Source of the DNA: Prostheceraeus crozeri | Taxonomy: Eukaryota; Platyhelminthes; Polycladida; Euryleptidae | Assembly (NCBI GenBank): GCA_907163375.1 | Contig: CAJQUW010001133.1 | Coordinates: 62,001 to 126,000 of the forward strand | Direction: 5' to 3' | DNA length: 64,000 nt | Shown here: piece by piece, positions 30,250 through 40,612 of the stretch | Layout of the letters: each line of letters starts with the position of its first letter | Numbering within the stretch: position 1 is the stretch's first letter | Notes under the pieces: model-generated | The model's database searches: none | What the model was told of the DNA's origin: nothing | Seen by the model: the letters and a program-made list of their open reading frames with translations, nothing else | Position numbers and translations under genes: made by a program

Positions 30250-31019
30250 ACTGCAGTATTATGTTTTATATCCCTTAATCGGTAGCTGAAGTAGCGGTCG
30301 ATATATTGTAATTCAAATGAAGAAATGTGGAATTACATGAAGTGCTATAGACGGATGAAGAAACTGGCGATAACAAATTCAAGTGAAGAAATAGCATTTT
30401 CCATGTGTAGTCTTAGGTATAGTGTGTATAGTTTCATTGCTTTCGGTGTAGTAGAGTGTCATTGTAGTTCTATTGTTTACCTCCATTATCCACTTTCCAC
30501 GTATCCACTCTTACCATTATCCACTTTGTGTAGTGTCAGATATAGTTCACTTGTAATCGGTGTAATAGCATCGTTGTATCTCCATATTTTACCTCCACTT
30601 TTCCAATTTTTATTCATAGGTTCCCTGTTGTTTTCTAATATCCATTTTCCTTAACCTATGGTGACCATTGTCCTATTCTATTTCCACTATCACCATCTGT
30701 AGTCGGTACAGTATATTAGACGTCTGTTTTGAACGTGTACATGTATACGGCAGTGTTTGGAATCTATGGTATTAGTATATTAACAGCAAGAATGAATAGT
30801 ATTACAAGTCTTAAGATTTCCATTTTTACCAGATATTGGGCCAAAGCTGATCAATTTTAATTCGTTGCCACGAGAAAGCTACATTGAGTTCTTTTAAGAA
30901 CTGATTAATCCAATGGTTACAGTAGCATTGCATTTGTACACTTGCGGATTGGAGAACGCCATCAGTCCTCATTAGGACTACTTTAACTAATAATTTAAAT
31001 TAGTAAGCATTATATTACT
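30250..31019. other. Non-coding, low-complexity 5' part
   Basis: 30400-30660 is pyrimidine-rich with repeated CCATTATCCACTT and GGTGTAATAG-like words; no domain in the 109-codon frame 30325-30654. A CAGTCCTCATTAGGACTAC palindromic word at 30965 has relatives at 58381, 25683 and 29690. Confidence 0.45.
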
Positions 31020-31430
31020 GGGATGACTTTCATCATCGTATGAGAATGATTTCAACTTTGCTTATATGGTATAATGGTCCCAATCAGATCTTTCAATTCG
31101 TAGGCTTTTTCTCGTAAGTAGCCACTACTCGATTTTCATAGCAAATCGTGCAACGGATACTCTGCTGCCAAATTGATACCAGCCTATTCAATATACTTTA
31201 CTACAAAAAAGTCATGGGAATTTCGTGTTTACGTGCGATGTAGCGCTGTTATTCATAGAAGCGGCCAGTTATTTTTTTTAGATAAATTGATGTCAAATAC
31301 ACACGATAGGAATTGCAATTTATTTAAGTTTATATCGCGTTGCTCTCGAGGTTCCTGTTGATACCTTGGATGCAATGATAAAATATAATTTGTGTAACGT
31401 TATTACGCTTGGAACGTAATAGCGTTACAT
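31020..31430 (-). repeat. Diverged repeat, inverted partner of 27520-27890
   Basis: See the partner. The palindrome GTAACGTTATTACG...CGTAATAGCGTTAC lies at 31394-31428. Confidence 0.55.
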
Positions 31431-32577
31431 TCTATACAGCATTTATGAAGCGAGTGAAAATCAATTTCACAGCTGTTCCATCATAAGTGAACGATGCTTG
31501 CTTAGGATATGAGATTATGCCACATTCGGCTCAGTAGACAATCCTACAGATTAAATCGCCCTGAAGCGCAAAAACGTTACTTTTTTTATCTGTCTTATAC
31601 AATGTAAAATTTCTCAGAAAAAATTAAAGATTGAATGAATCTACACATATTTTTCCATACTTTTTGACCTGATTTGAAAGTATTACTGAAGAAAAGAAAA
31701 GTAATTAAATCTCTTGTGCAAAAAAATAATGAAATTCACATAAGAAATAATATAAATTCCAAAAAATGAATGTAGAAGAAAATTTCAAAAATTCAGCTAT
31801 AAATCGACTTCAAACGTAAAATTCAACATCAGATTAGGACATTTGGGGAAATTTTGATCTGAAAAAATGTGTTTGCCATCAATATCCGACAATTTAATTT
31901 TTTGACTTAAATGTTGACAGTCGCGTGGAATTGCTCAGACAGAATTATCCCTTCCAGCTAGCGTAATCTATGAAGTTGCTCTTAATTAGACGCTTTGCTC
32001 ACTTTACTGATAGATTTATTGAAAGATTTACTTTCAGACCTTAAAAAATGAAGAACTACGCAAAAAGTTCAGTGCTGCGATGAAAGCTGCTCTGCAGCGT
32101 TCATATATTGCATTTTATATGCAAAAGTGCAAGTTACCGAAGTGTCTTCATCTGTTTGCGTGCCTTAGTGAAGCCGATTCAATGGAACTTGACTTTAAAT
32201 GAGCAAATCAATTCACACCATTCATTCATTCATTCACACGCGTGAGCTCTATAAATGCTTTGGTTTCTATAGCATTTTAGTATTGCTTCCGCTTTTATCT
32301 TCAATTTCAGATCTCATTTAAGTGAGTTTTACAAAAAAGAAATTCTGTGAATATCATTCTTTTCTAGCAGCACTTGTTATTTAGCAAGGACAACTTGTTA
32401 TTTAACTTAACAAATTTTAATCTGTTGTCATGACATTTTCATTGACTAAAAAACATGTTATTCTTTCATAAAAGCGGAAACAGAATCTTGAAAATGATCG
32501 ACAGATCTGAAGATGTAGTTTGGATCATAGAGTAGGTATATTAGGGAGAGTAACAACTCAGTATTAATTAAATCACC
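31431..32577. other. Non-coding, nothing recognised
   Basis: AT-rich; no frame longer than 60 codons with any motif. No repeats noted. Confidence 0.55.
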
Positions 32578-32579
32578 AA

Positions 32580-33018
32580 CACTCTAAACCATCACCCCCT
32601 AAATCACACACCAAAGCACGACACTATTCGTAACTAATAAAAAAATCACTGTAAACTGTCACCTCCTAAAATCGAAGAAATCTGCATCCTAAAGCGCGAC
32701 ACACTAGAATTTTAGGAGGTTGCGTGAAATAGAATGCTGACATACTAAAGAGAACAATAACACTAGTACGCTAGCCTCCTAAAACGCTTTGCTTTAGGAT
32801 TTTTTTATTAGTTACGAACATTGTCCCGCTTCAGTGTGTGATTTAGGAGGTGCTGGTTTAGAGTGTATAAAGCAAAGCGTTTTTATGAGGCTAGCGCACT
32901 AGGGTTACTGTTCTGTTTAGTATGTCAACATTCTATTTCACGCAACCTCCTAAAATTCTAGTGTGTCGCACTTAAGGATGCTTGTTTCTTCGATTTTAGG
33001 AGGTGTCAGTTTACAGTG
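32580..33018 (-). mobile_element. CACTG-ended MITE (outer copy, split by its own kind)
   Basis: Reverse-oriented copy whose right part lies at 32580-32646 and left part at 32866-33018, flanked by 2-bp AA at both ends (32578-32579 and 33019-33020). Ends read CACTCTAAACC and its partner GGTGTCAGTTTACAGTG. A forward copy of the same family sits inside. Confidence 0.88.
32647..32865 (+). mobile_element. CACTG-ended MITE (inner copy)
   Basis: 219 bp, starting CACTGTAAACTGTCACCTCC and ending AGGTGCTGGTTTAGAGTG, inserted in the opposite orientation into another copy. Four CCTCCTAAA(A) motifs in alternating orientation mark the family. The junction bases differ slightly from a clean insertion, so small later changes occurred. 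Confidence 0.9.
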
Positions 33019-33168
33019 AATATGCACACAGTTTCGATTTCATTAAATGAACTCGAGTTGAACCCAATTGAGTATTGATACCAAATGTGAGATATGCAAA
33101 CTTTTGCAGTTTTGACGAAATTACCACGGAACTGACTGATCGTTATAGCAATCCAGAAGGAATAATGG

Positions 33169-34722
33169 CAGAGATGGAAACGGATCACGTAATGTGACCC
33201 GTGACCCGCATGGTTTCAATTTTCCAGACTTGTGACCCGCCATTGTTCAAAAAAGATATATGAACTTTTACTTTTATTTCATCTGTCTTATAGCGATATA
33301 CAGAGACTTTGTCAAAAAGATTACTAATGTGAATGCACGCTCACGTAGCAAATAGCCTACCAGTAATAATTTGATATTCGTATTGATAGTACAAGCTATA
33401 TTTCGAAATGACAGACGCCCAAACACGTTTCTGCTAGTTTATAGGCCTATCATTGTCTCCGCCATGTTTAAGAAGTTGACAAATATAGTTTATGGCATTC
33501 TGTTTTATAAGGATTAATGCCTATTGATAATCAAAATGAAATGGGGATCAAGTTAATGAGATATAATAATCAAATCAATATATTTCGACTGTCATTTTTT
33601 CCCTCTGGCATGTGACTAGACTGACCTTACAGTTTTTCATTTAATTGTGTTAATTCAATCAAATAAGTAAGTTAACAAAGTCGAGGTTATAGAAGCAAGC
33701 ACACGGTCAATTGTTCTTGTTTATACTGATTATTTACGGTTTCATATGAACCCATTCTCATTCCTGATAGTGATAAATAAATCTAACTTTGAGAATTTTG
33801 GAAGGACTTCACTGGCGGCAATGGTCGGCACTCAGAAGATAAAACGACCGGGCATTATTGTCTAAATGTGAGGTGGAATGAACTCTTTGATATGCTGAAA
33901 ATCATCCAAAATTTGATTAAATCGTCTGCAGAGTAATCTTAATGATCTATACATAAATGTGTGACCGCCATGACCTATAACGTCCGTATTATTAGCTTAT
34001 GTATGATTTATATTTCTAATGATTTTGATAAGGTTTACAGTATATATATCTACAGGGCAAATGCATATTTGAATAAAAAATACACGCATATACTAAGTAA
34101 CTTGATGCAGCGATCGGCTGGTGCAATTGACACAAGCTAAGATTAGATTTGGAATACTTTGAAAAATGCCTTTTTCTCAATGTCATACCGAAGTTTCTGC
34201 AGTTCAAAATAAGCTTTAATGATAAAAGAGTATCAACCTAAGATCAATCACACTGCAGATTACAACGGTATGTCATACCTCCTAAAGGTTTTTAAATAAA
34301 TAATTGTTTTTCCTACTAGCTAAAATTCTTGCAAATTCGTGTAATGTGTTTTGTTTTGTCATTGCTTCAGAACGCTAATCAGGCTATGTAACTTATATGT
34401 ATTTTAGCGTCCGATTGAATAGAACAGCTTTTAGATCATGTTTGAGAAAAGTGATCAGTAAAAATATAACCCATATACTGTAGTAGGTCATATTCATCAC
34501 ATTCTAAACATTATTATGTTTCCAAAACTAGCCTGTAATATTTAATAAGTAAATGTTTCCACTAACTAAAGACGACAGATGTAATGATTCGTCTGAAAAT
34601 GACTGACCCGCACTAGGCCCGCACGGGTCACGCGGTTCTAACTACAGACCCGTGACGCGGCTGACCCGCCAGGAAAACGCCAGATGGGTGACCCGTGACC
34701 CGTAGACCCGTTTCCATCTCTG
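33169..34722. mobile_element. Non-autonomous hAT element, 1,554 bp
   Basis: Terminal inverted repeats CAGAGATGGAAACGGATC (left) and, inverted, CAGAGATGGAAACGGGTC (right), 17 of 18 matching. Target duplications of 8 bp: AATAATGG (33161-33168) and AATAATAG (34723-34730). Both subterminal zones are rich in (T)GACCCGTGACCC. The interior has no frame above 63 codons, so it must be mobilised by a transposase elsewhere. Confidence 0.92.
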
Positions 34723-34814
34723 AATAATAGTATTTTACAGTTCCTCCGTGCCATTACAGCCACGGATGGGTAATGCTTGTCAAATTAGCAGTTCGATAGA
34801 TTGCTAGTTCTTTA

Positions 34815-35938
34815 ATGCTCTACCTTCTTAATAATAGTATTTTCTTAAGATCATATCACAAGCTACATACCACTGGAAGAGTAAAACAGCTGCTTGAAAG
34901 CTTAAAGACGAACAAATCCCCCGTTACTGATGGCATACTTCCCATGCTTCTGAAAAGTTCTGCTGAATCACTATCTTTACCGCTTTGCCATCTTTTCAAT
35001 CAATCGTATATTGAGGGAATATTGCCTGACTGTTGGAAAATTGCGGATATATGTCCAATTGCAGAGACAGTAGCGATGAAACTTGGTGAATTTAGGCCGA
35101 TATCACTTTTACAGATTGTTAGCAAACTTTGTGAACATGTTGTCTTGAATCATTTTTGTGATGATTTAATAAGCAATTATGATGGATATCAGTACACTGT
35201 AAACCAGCACCTCCTAAAATCGAGAAAACCTGCATCCTAAAGCGCGACACTCTAGAATTTTAGGAGGTTGCGTGAAATAGAATGTTGACATACTAAAGAG
35301 AACAATAACCCTAGTGCGCTAGCCTCCTAAAACGCATTGATTTAGGATTTTTTATTAGTTACGAATAGTGTCTTGCTTTAGTGTGTGTTTTAGGAGGTGC
35401 TGGTTTAGAGTGTATGTTTATAGACCCAATGCCTCAACAACGGTGTGCGCACTGATTGAAATCCACAATACATGTACAGTTTGTTAACTGTTGGAAGAAA
35501 CAAAAATCATCGGTATCAGGAATTTAACTTTTGACATGTCACGTGCGTTCGACTGTATTCCCAAACATTTTCTTGATTGCATTTCAAAAATATCGATCAA
35601 AGACTGATCGTTTTGTCAACTGGCTGAATAACTATCTTCTTAACCGCCAACAACGAATCAAATTGAGTCAGATCAAAAGTTGTCTACTCCATGTCACCAG
35701 AGGGTTCCCTCAAGGATCAAAATTGGCAAAACATTTTTTCTTTCTGTATCTGTCAACCTACGAACCATTTAATCATTTTGTAAACATGACGAAATATGCC
35801 AACGACATCACTTTGATTTTTCCTGCTGACGACCTAAGTGTCGTGTTAACCGAGTTGTTTCATTTTAAAGAATGGTGTGAAAGCAACCAGATGCGATTGA
35901 CATTAGATCAGCGAAACCCGTCAATTGGCGATTTATAA
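34815..35938 (+). pseudogene. LINE-B reverse transcriptase, first part
   Basis: 34815-35192 reads SPVTDGILPMLLKSSAES, LPDCWKIADICPI and GEFRPISLLQIVSKLCEHVV, the RT fingers region. A 218-bp MITE then interrupts. Removing it and one TA restores the reading DGYQ-YVYRPNASTTVCAL in frame. Motif A (FDMSRAFDCIPKHF) follows near 35530 in another frame. 35531-35938 has TRGFPQGSKLAKHFF (motif B) and KYANDITLIFPADD, motif C with Asn replacing the first catalytic Asp. It breaks off after ESNQMRL near 35905 and appears to resume at about 37978. At least two frameshifts and a catalytic loss. Confidence 0.82.
35195..35412 (+). mobile_element. CACTG-ended MITE inserted in LINE-B
   Basis: 218 bp from CACTGTAAACCAGCACCTCC to GTGCTGGTTTAGAGTG, flanked by TA on both sides (35193-35194, 35413-35414). 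The interrupted LINE frame proves insertion with a 2-bp duplication. With the AA duplication of the outer copy at 32.6 kb, the target is any dinucleotide. Together with CACTG ends and alternating internal motifs, this points to the CACTA/EnSpm group rather than Tc1. Confidence 0.93.
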
Positions 35939-36250
35939 TTTATAAAACGCTTTTGGAGTGAAAATTTTTTAAAAGCTCTCGTGACTTTTAATGTTTCTAT
36001 GTTTTCATTAAAATGAGGATATAGAAATATTTTTATGTCTTCGCTAAAACAAAAAAAATATGTGGTCATACCCAGAGCAGCGAAAGCCGTTCACTGACGA
36101 TCAACATAATTTTTGATAAATATTTCACCTAATTATACATTGTTAGTATTCTAAATCTTAACGTTCCTAATTTCTATGCTATAATTGCAAATGGAAAACA
36201 ATATTGCATGGAAATTCTTATATCTATTGCTTTCAGAAAATAGCTATTTT

Positions 36251-36548
36251 CTTGAGAGAGGAAATACCAACTTTTCCTCCCGCAGCTATGTTGTACAGCA
36301 CGAGCGCAGCGAGGGATGGACATAGCTAAGGGAGGAAACGTCTATTTCTTCTCGAAGAATTACGTTCTTCGGGAATGCACGATCAAATGGAAAAGTTACT
36401 GAAATGAAAAAAACATGAAAGCATTTTAGAACCCACACATGGGTTTTCCGCAATTACTATAAAGGTTCACTGTGCGATTCCATCCCTCGCTGCGCCCGGG
36501 CTGTACAACATAGCTGTGGGAGGAAACGTTGATATTTCTTCTCTCAAG
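36251..36548. repeat. Fold-back element with 69-bp inverted arms
   Basis: Arms 36251-36319 and 36480-36548 are inverses at about 90 percent (CAGCTATGTTGTACAGC, GCGCAGCGAGGGATGG). The loop carries GAATTACGTTCTTCGGGAAT and the CACATGGGTTTTCCGCAATT block, both of which recur at 37132-37287. A third partial arm (ACATAGCTAAGGGAGGAAAC) lies at 36321. Confidence 0.8.
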
Positions 36549-37131
36549 AATGTAGCTTTCCATTTTGTGATTTATAGATGTCTATTGCTCATTATATAAT
36601 TGATGGCTGCATCGCCAAATCAATGAATGAGAAAATCAAGGGACTGTATCGATATCTTGGTAGTCTCTGGCTAATCATAACTTGTTCACAGACTTCTGTG
36701 ATTTGTCCTTTATAGGAGTTTTCATTGGAAAAGTTAACTGCGGAGGAAAAGTTAACTTCCTGATCCCGTGGGAGTGAAAAGTTGATCTTTCCATCCGATA
36801 GTTTGTATGAGAGAGATATCTTTTCACTCCCACACAAAATTTTTGTCCAAAAAATGCACGATAAATATCCATGAAAAAATGCACGGTAACAAAAACCGGA
36901 AAGTTTATGAGAGATAGATGGTTCTGTCTATGGTTCATAGACATCCTTGAATTGGTTCATGCATTTCTATGGTCCATGATTTACATACAGATATCATAGA
37001 ATACTAACAATAGGAATCATAGCAGGGTATAATCATGAGGATATTTTTGCCCTCTTCGCGGCCTTGAAAAAAGCGAACTTGAAACAGAACTGTTTATTGA
37101 AAGCAAACAGTCTTGCTAAAGTACACGTAGA

Positions 37132-37287
37132 GAATTACGTTCTTCGGGAATGCACGATCACATGGAAAAGTTGCTGAAATGAAAAAAAAACAGGAAAGCA
37201 TTTTAGAAGCAGCTCACACACACAATTGCCAGGCATTTTCCACACATGGGTTTTCCGCAATTCCTATTAAGGTTCACTGTGCGATTC
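37132..37287 (+). repeat. Direct repeat of the fold-back loop
   Basis: Matches 36357-36480 but holds about 30 extra bases (GCTCACACACACAATTGCCA region). It may be a remnant of a longer version of the same element. Confidence 0.75.
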
Positions 37288-37974
37288 TTTTCGCAATTGG
37301 CGTGGATGGCACAGGTCACTCGGCGAGGCAAAGTAACTGTAGGAGCGTCCAATCATGTCGAAGCTCCTTCGACAAAGGAAATTAAACTTCCGGCGAGAAA
37401 TGTGAGCCCATTTGCTTTTTGTACAGAATCCATGCGTTCAGTGCGGCCAGGTACAGTATATGGCTGTCTCCATTCAGCTTCATTCGACTATATGCGCATA
37501 TTGCGGAGCGTTGACAAGCAACAAGGATGGCAAAAGCGGCAACGTCTTACAGACAAGTAGGCCGTCAGTTTGGGAGATCACACAATGCCGCTCCCTTTCT
37601 CTGTGCCTGAAACTCAGATCAAGTGGAAGCGGTCAGTTTCGGCAGCTGTTGCTGAGTGCAGGGTCGGTACTTGCTGGGGCAGATACGGGCACGTGCCCGT
37701 GGGCGGCACTCAGGCGGTTACTTAGATGTCACTCACGACAAGGATGTGATTAGGGACAAAGCATTTATTGGAAAGCTTTTGAAAAGGTAACATCTTGTAA
37801 ACTAACTCAAATATGCTTCAAAAATGGGAAATGTAATTACAACGGGGGCGGTACTTTGGTAAGTCCCCACCCTGACTTAGTGTATCATTAACTAATAATC
37901 TATAAAACATAACATAGGTTTGTGTATTTTCATAGTTCTTTTTGTGTAAAAAGAAAGACGGGTTTCGGTGCTCT

Positions 37975-38560
37975 AGTGCTAAATAATAGTAAATTGAAGA
38001 TCCTTAATGTACGTCTTTCGAAAGCTGCCTCGTGTTCTATTTCTAACATTCAGGGGCGACGGCACAGACACACTGTTACGCCTCAGCCACACAGAAAGCA
38101 AAGCGAGCGTCCCGAGCAAACGCGAGCAAACGTATGTCCGCAAGCTATCAATCGCTCTGGTTTGCTTTGCTCCTGTGTGGTAGTCTACAACTGCTGCAAT
38201 GGTGACTTTATATTTGCTGCAAAACGCTTTGCTCGGAAACGTTTGGAAAAGCTCGCAGTGTGGCTGAGGCCTAGGCTGACAAATCTCTAACAGCATCACT
38301 CACCTATCAAAATTTGCTTGTCACTCACTAACAACTCACCATCTAACACTGTCTCTGTGCCCCAGAATGTGACTGATATGAAAATTTTGGGCCTCTTTTT
38401 CAATGACAAGCTTCGTGGTCCAGACATTTTGATCATATTGTCTCAAACGTTTCTCGACGATTGTATGTGAACCGCATTTTAAAGTGTATCACATTCATCA
38501 ATTACTGGTATCTCAAATAGGCCATCCTAATTTTTGCCCTTTTGAAAGGCATGAGTAGTG
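37975..38560 (+). pseudogene. LINE-B reverse transcriptase, continuation
   Basis: NNSKLKILNVRLSKAASCSI (37979-38050) corresponds to ANSSKSKVLNVNFSNFQM of the 24-kb copy. After a 230-bp insertion come QNVTDMKILGLFFNDKLR and, one frame on, RHFDHIVSNVSRRLYVNRIL. The order continues exactly where 35905 broke off, so 34815-38560 looks like one LINE copy carrying later insertions. Confidence 0.7.
38080..38270. mobile_element. Short MITE with GCCTCAGCCACAC ends
   Basis: 191 bp with perfect 13-bp terminal inverted repeats GCCTCAGCCACAC / GTGTGGCTGAGGC, inside LINE-B. Subterminal GCAAAGCGAGC and GCTTTGCTC words are also in inverse arrangement. The superfamily is undetermined; no clear duplication could be fixed (TAC / CTA flanks). 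Confidence 0.8.
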
Positions 38561-39789
38561 TTTAAGCAATTTCAATGGGAGTGAATTCGCGTGAACCCCA
38601 ATCTTAATTGTCATTGTGTGAATTCATTATTCTAGTAATTCTTGTAATTTTCAAAGTGCTATATTCCTTCTAATCTCCATTTGATGATTCAATAAATAAT
38701 GTTTCTCTCTGTATAAAAACAAAGCATTGTTTTCAAAACATACATACACATGACATTGCGTCAAAATTGCTTGTAAATCCCTTCTGACAATACAGATGTT
38801 CTTTTGATTAGAAGACTTAACAAGGTACATACAAAATGAGGTATTCGTTCCTTTGTGTAATGCGTTTATTAGATGGTGAGCTTAATGTACAATTGTGACT
38901 AATCTAAGCTCCAAAAAATGAAAACTGTGAAAAAATGCATCTTGTGACGCCTTGTTGCATTGCATTGTGCGCTATACAAGTACAGTACTTTTATAGATAA
39001 ATAAACAGCCGAAAAGAGAGGTAAATTGTGCAACTGGAATCAGGGCACGGAGAGAACCATCTCTTTATGAACAAATAAATAAATCTGTGAAAAATGAAGC
39101 AACAATGTATGCGTATTTCTCACTGCCTCTTTTAGTTGAATCATCATAATGGTATTACAAATCTCAGCTGGCGCAAACTTTTCATACTCTTGCAGTTTGC
39201 ACCCTCAAAATGTCTGAACTCACCGCCCTCAAAAGTCTATGTCAATGCTGCAGTATTTACAAATCAATAGCTATCTCAAGCAATATCGAATTTTTGAATT
39301 ACATAAAACACTGATATTAGAATGCTAAACATACTCTCATTATCTGAAGATTTTCAGAGGCACTTATCACGTGTCGCGATGTAGTGCATTTTGTTAGAAT
39401 AGAATTACACACATTTCTGAACGATACGCATTTATTCTAGAATCATTTTTTAGGCGCAGACATACATGTACATTTATAATCGGAAGTATAATTTTTCTGT
39501 GATCTGAGTATGTACAATCTGGATTAACTGTCCCGCGTCCTAAATGTCTTCCCAATTATTAAGTATTATTACGAAGTGATTGATGACCAGGGTGCATCAA
39601 TAGATATCAAAATCATCTTCATATGAAGACAAAATATAAACTTTTACAGTAGAAAAACTGTTTCACCTGTAATGATAGAATTGGAAATCGTTGTTTCGAC
39701 AATAAAGATAATAGACAAATTTCATGTCGATATCTGCCTTTGGATATAAATAGATCCGATTTCACTTGATCCATTAAACCAGTTTTATT
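38561..39789. other. Non-coding; possible retroelement tail
   Basis: GCGCTATACAAGTACAGTAC with TAGATAAATAAA near 38970-39004 resembles the 3' tail of SINEs/LINEs, but nothing coding is attached. Otherwise featureless. Confidence 0.35.
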
Positions 39790-39816
39790 GTTTCAATTGC
39801 TTAGGCATTAATCCAT

Positions 39817-40612
39817 TCATGATAATATAGAAATTTGGAAATATTTGAAGAATAATAGAATTTGGATAATATAGAAATTAATCCTATCTAAATCAATCAC
39901 AAATGGTATCGTTTCATTTCTTATCACAGCATATTTCTGACACTCTACAATGAAATGGAACAAATCTTCAATTTCATCTGTTTTACAAAATTTACAGATA
40001 CATTCCTCATGACATTTTCTATTACCACAACGTCCTATTTCAACCCTTAGATTACTGTTCCCACTTCTTGATTTCATGAATTTGGAAACAGTGTTATCAT
40101 TAAAATTCAGGTACGGTAAGTAATTCAATCCCCTGTTGATATGTTTGGCATTTTGTATCTATTGCTCTCTGAAAAAATGCTTTAAACTTTGGACAATAAT
40201 CGACTTGTACTTAGTTTTATCGACTTGGACTTGATCTTTCCACAACTCCCGTGGACCAAGTTTATGAAGAAGTTTCCTTACGCGCCCACACCAGGTGATT
40301 AAATACATCCGTTGTTCTATGTTGGTGACTATTTCCTGGTACTAAATGTTTTTGAACTATGATCTTTTATCATTTGATATTATTTTTAGTCAATAAACTA
40401 AGGCAGTCTTATACAAATGATTTTCTATTGGTTTGATTCCATGTAGTTATCTTCAAATGATTGCACCTTTTGTAAAACTGCGATTGAATTTGCTTTAATT
40501 TCGTTAAATTATTGAAGACACAAAGTTCAGCGCAGTTCTTGATTTGCGATAATGTTAATATTTCGAAAGAATCCCTAATAATTCTGACATTGAAGTTTCT
40601 GAATTCTTTCAA
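39817..40612 (-). pseudogene. LINE C-terminal region with zinc-knuckle-like motif
   Basis: Reverse frame 40612-40409 reads NNLTKLKQIQSQFYKRCNHL, the post-RT 'LEKVQxxFCKRxLGVK' block. Reverse frame 40128-39817 reads KFMKSRSGNSNLRVEIGRC, ECICKFCKTDEIEDLFHFIV and ECQKYAVIR. This is the C-terminal motif of many invertebrate LINEs ('FRxGNxxLxIExGR', 'RxCxxCxxxExExExHFxxxCxxY') with C-x2-C-x8-H-x4-C spacing. A frame change separates the two. The RT core is absent. Confidence 0.75.

Larger units (their letters stand above)
35939..37921. other. 2-kb block inserted in LINE-B, inverted and direct repeats
   Basis: Contains a fold-back unit (36251-36548) and a direct repeat (36357-36480 and 37132-37287). 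A 14-bp inverted pair GTGGGAGTGAAAAG / CTTTTCACTCCCAC lies at 36769-36834. Frames at 37246-37560 and 37412-37753 lack recognisable domains. No transposase seen. Confidence 0.5.

Noticed and set aside
35195-35412. MITE as Tc1/mariner because of its TA flanks
   Set aside because: Another copy of the family has AA flanks and all have CACTG/CACTC ends, which fits a 2-bp-duplicating CACTA-type element better.
37246-37753. Two overlapping frames of 104 and 113 codons with Cys residues
   Set aside because: Cys spacing is irregular, no family is recognised, and the region lies in an inserted repeat block.
35939-37921. Direct repeats 36357/37132 as a pair of long terminal repeats
   Set aside because: No primer-binding site, polypurine tract or gag/pol sequence; the repeat is the loop of a fold-back unit.
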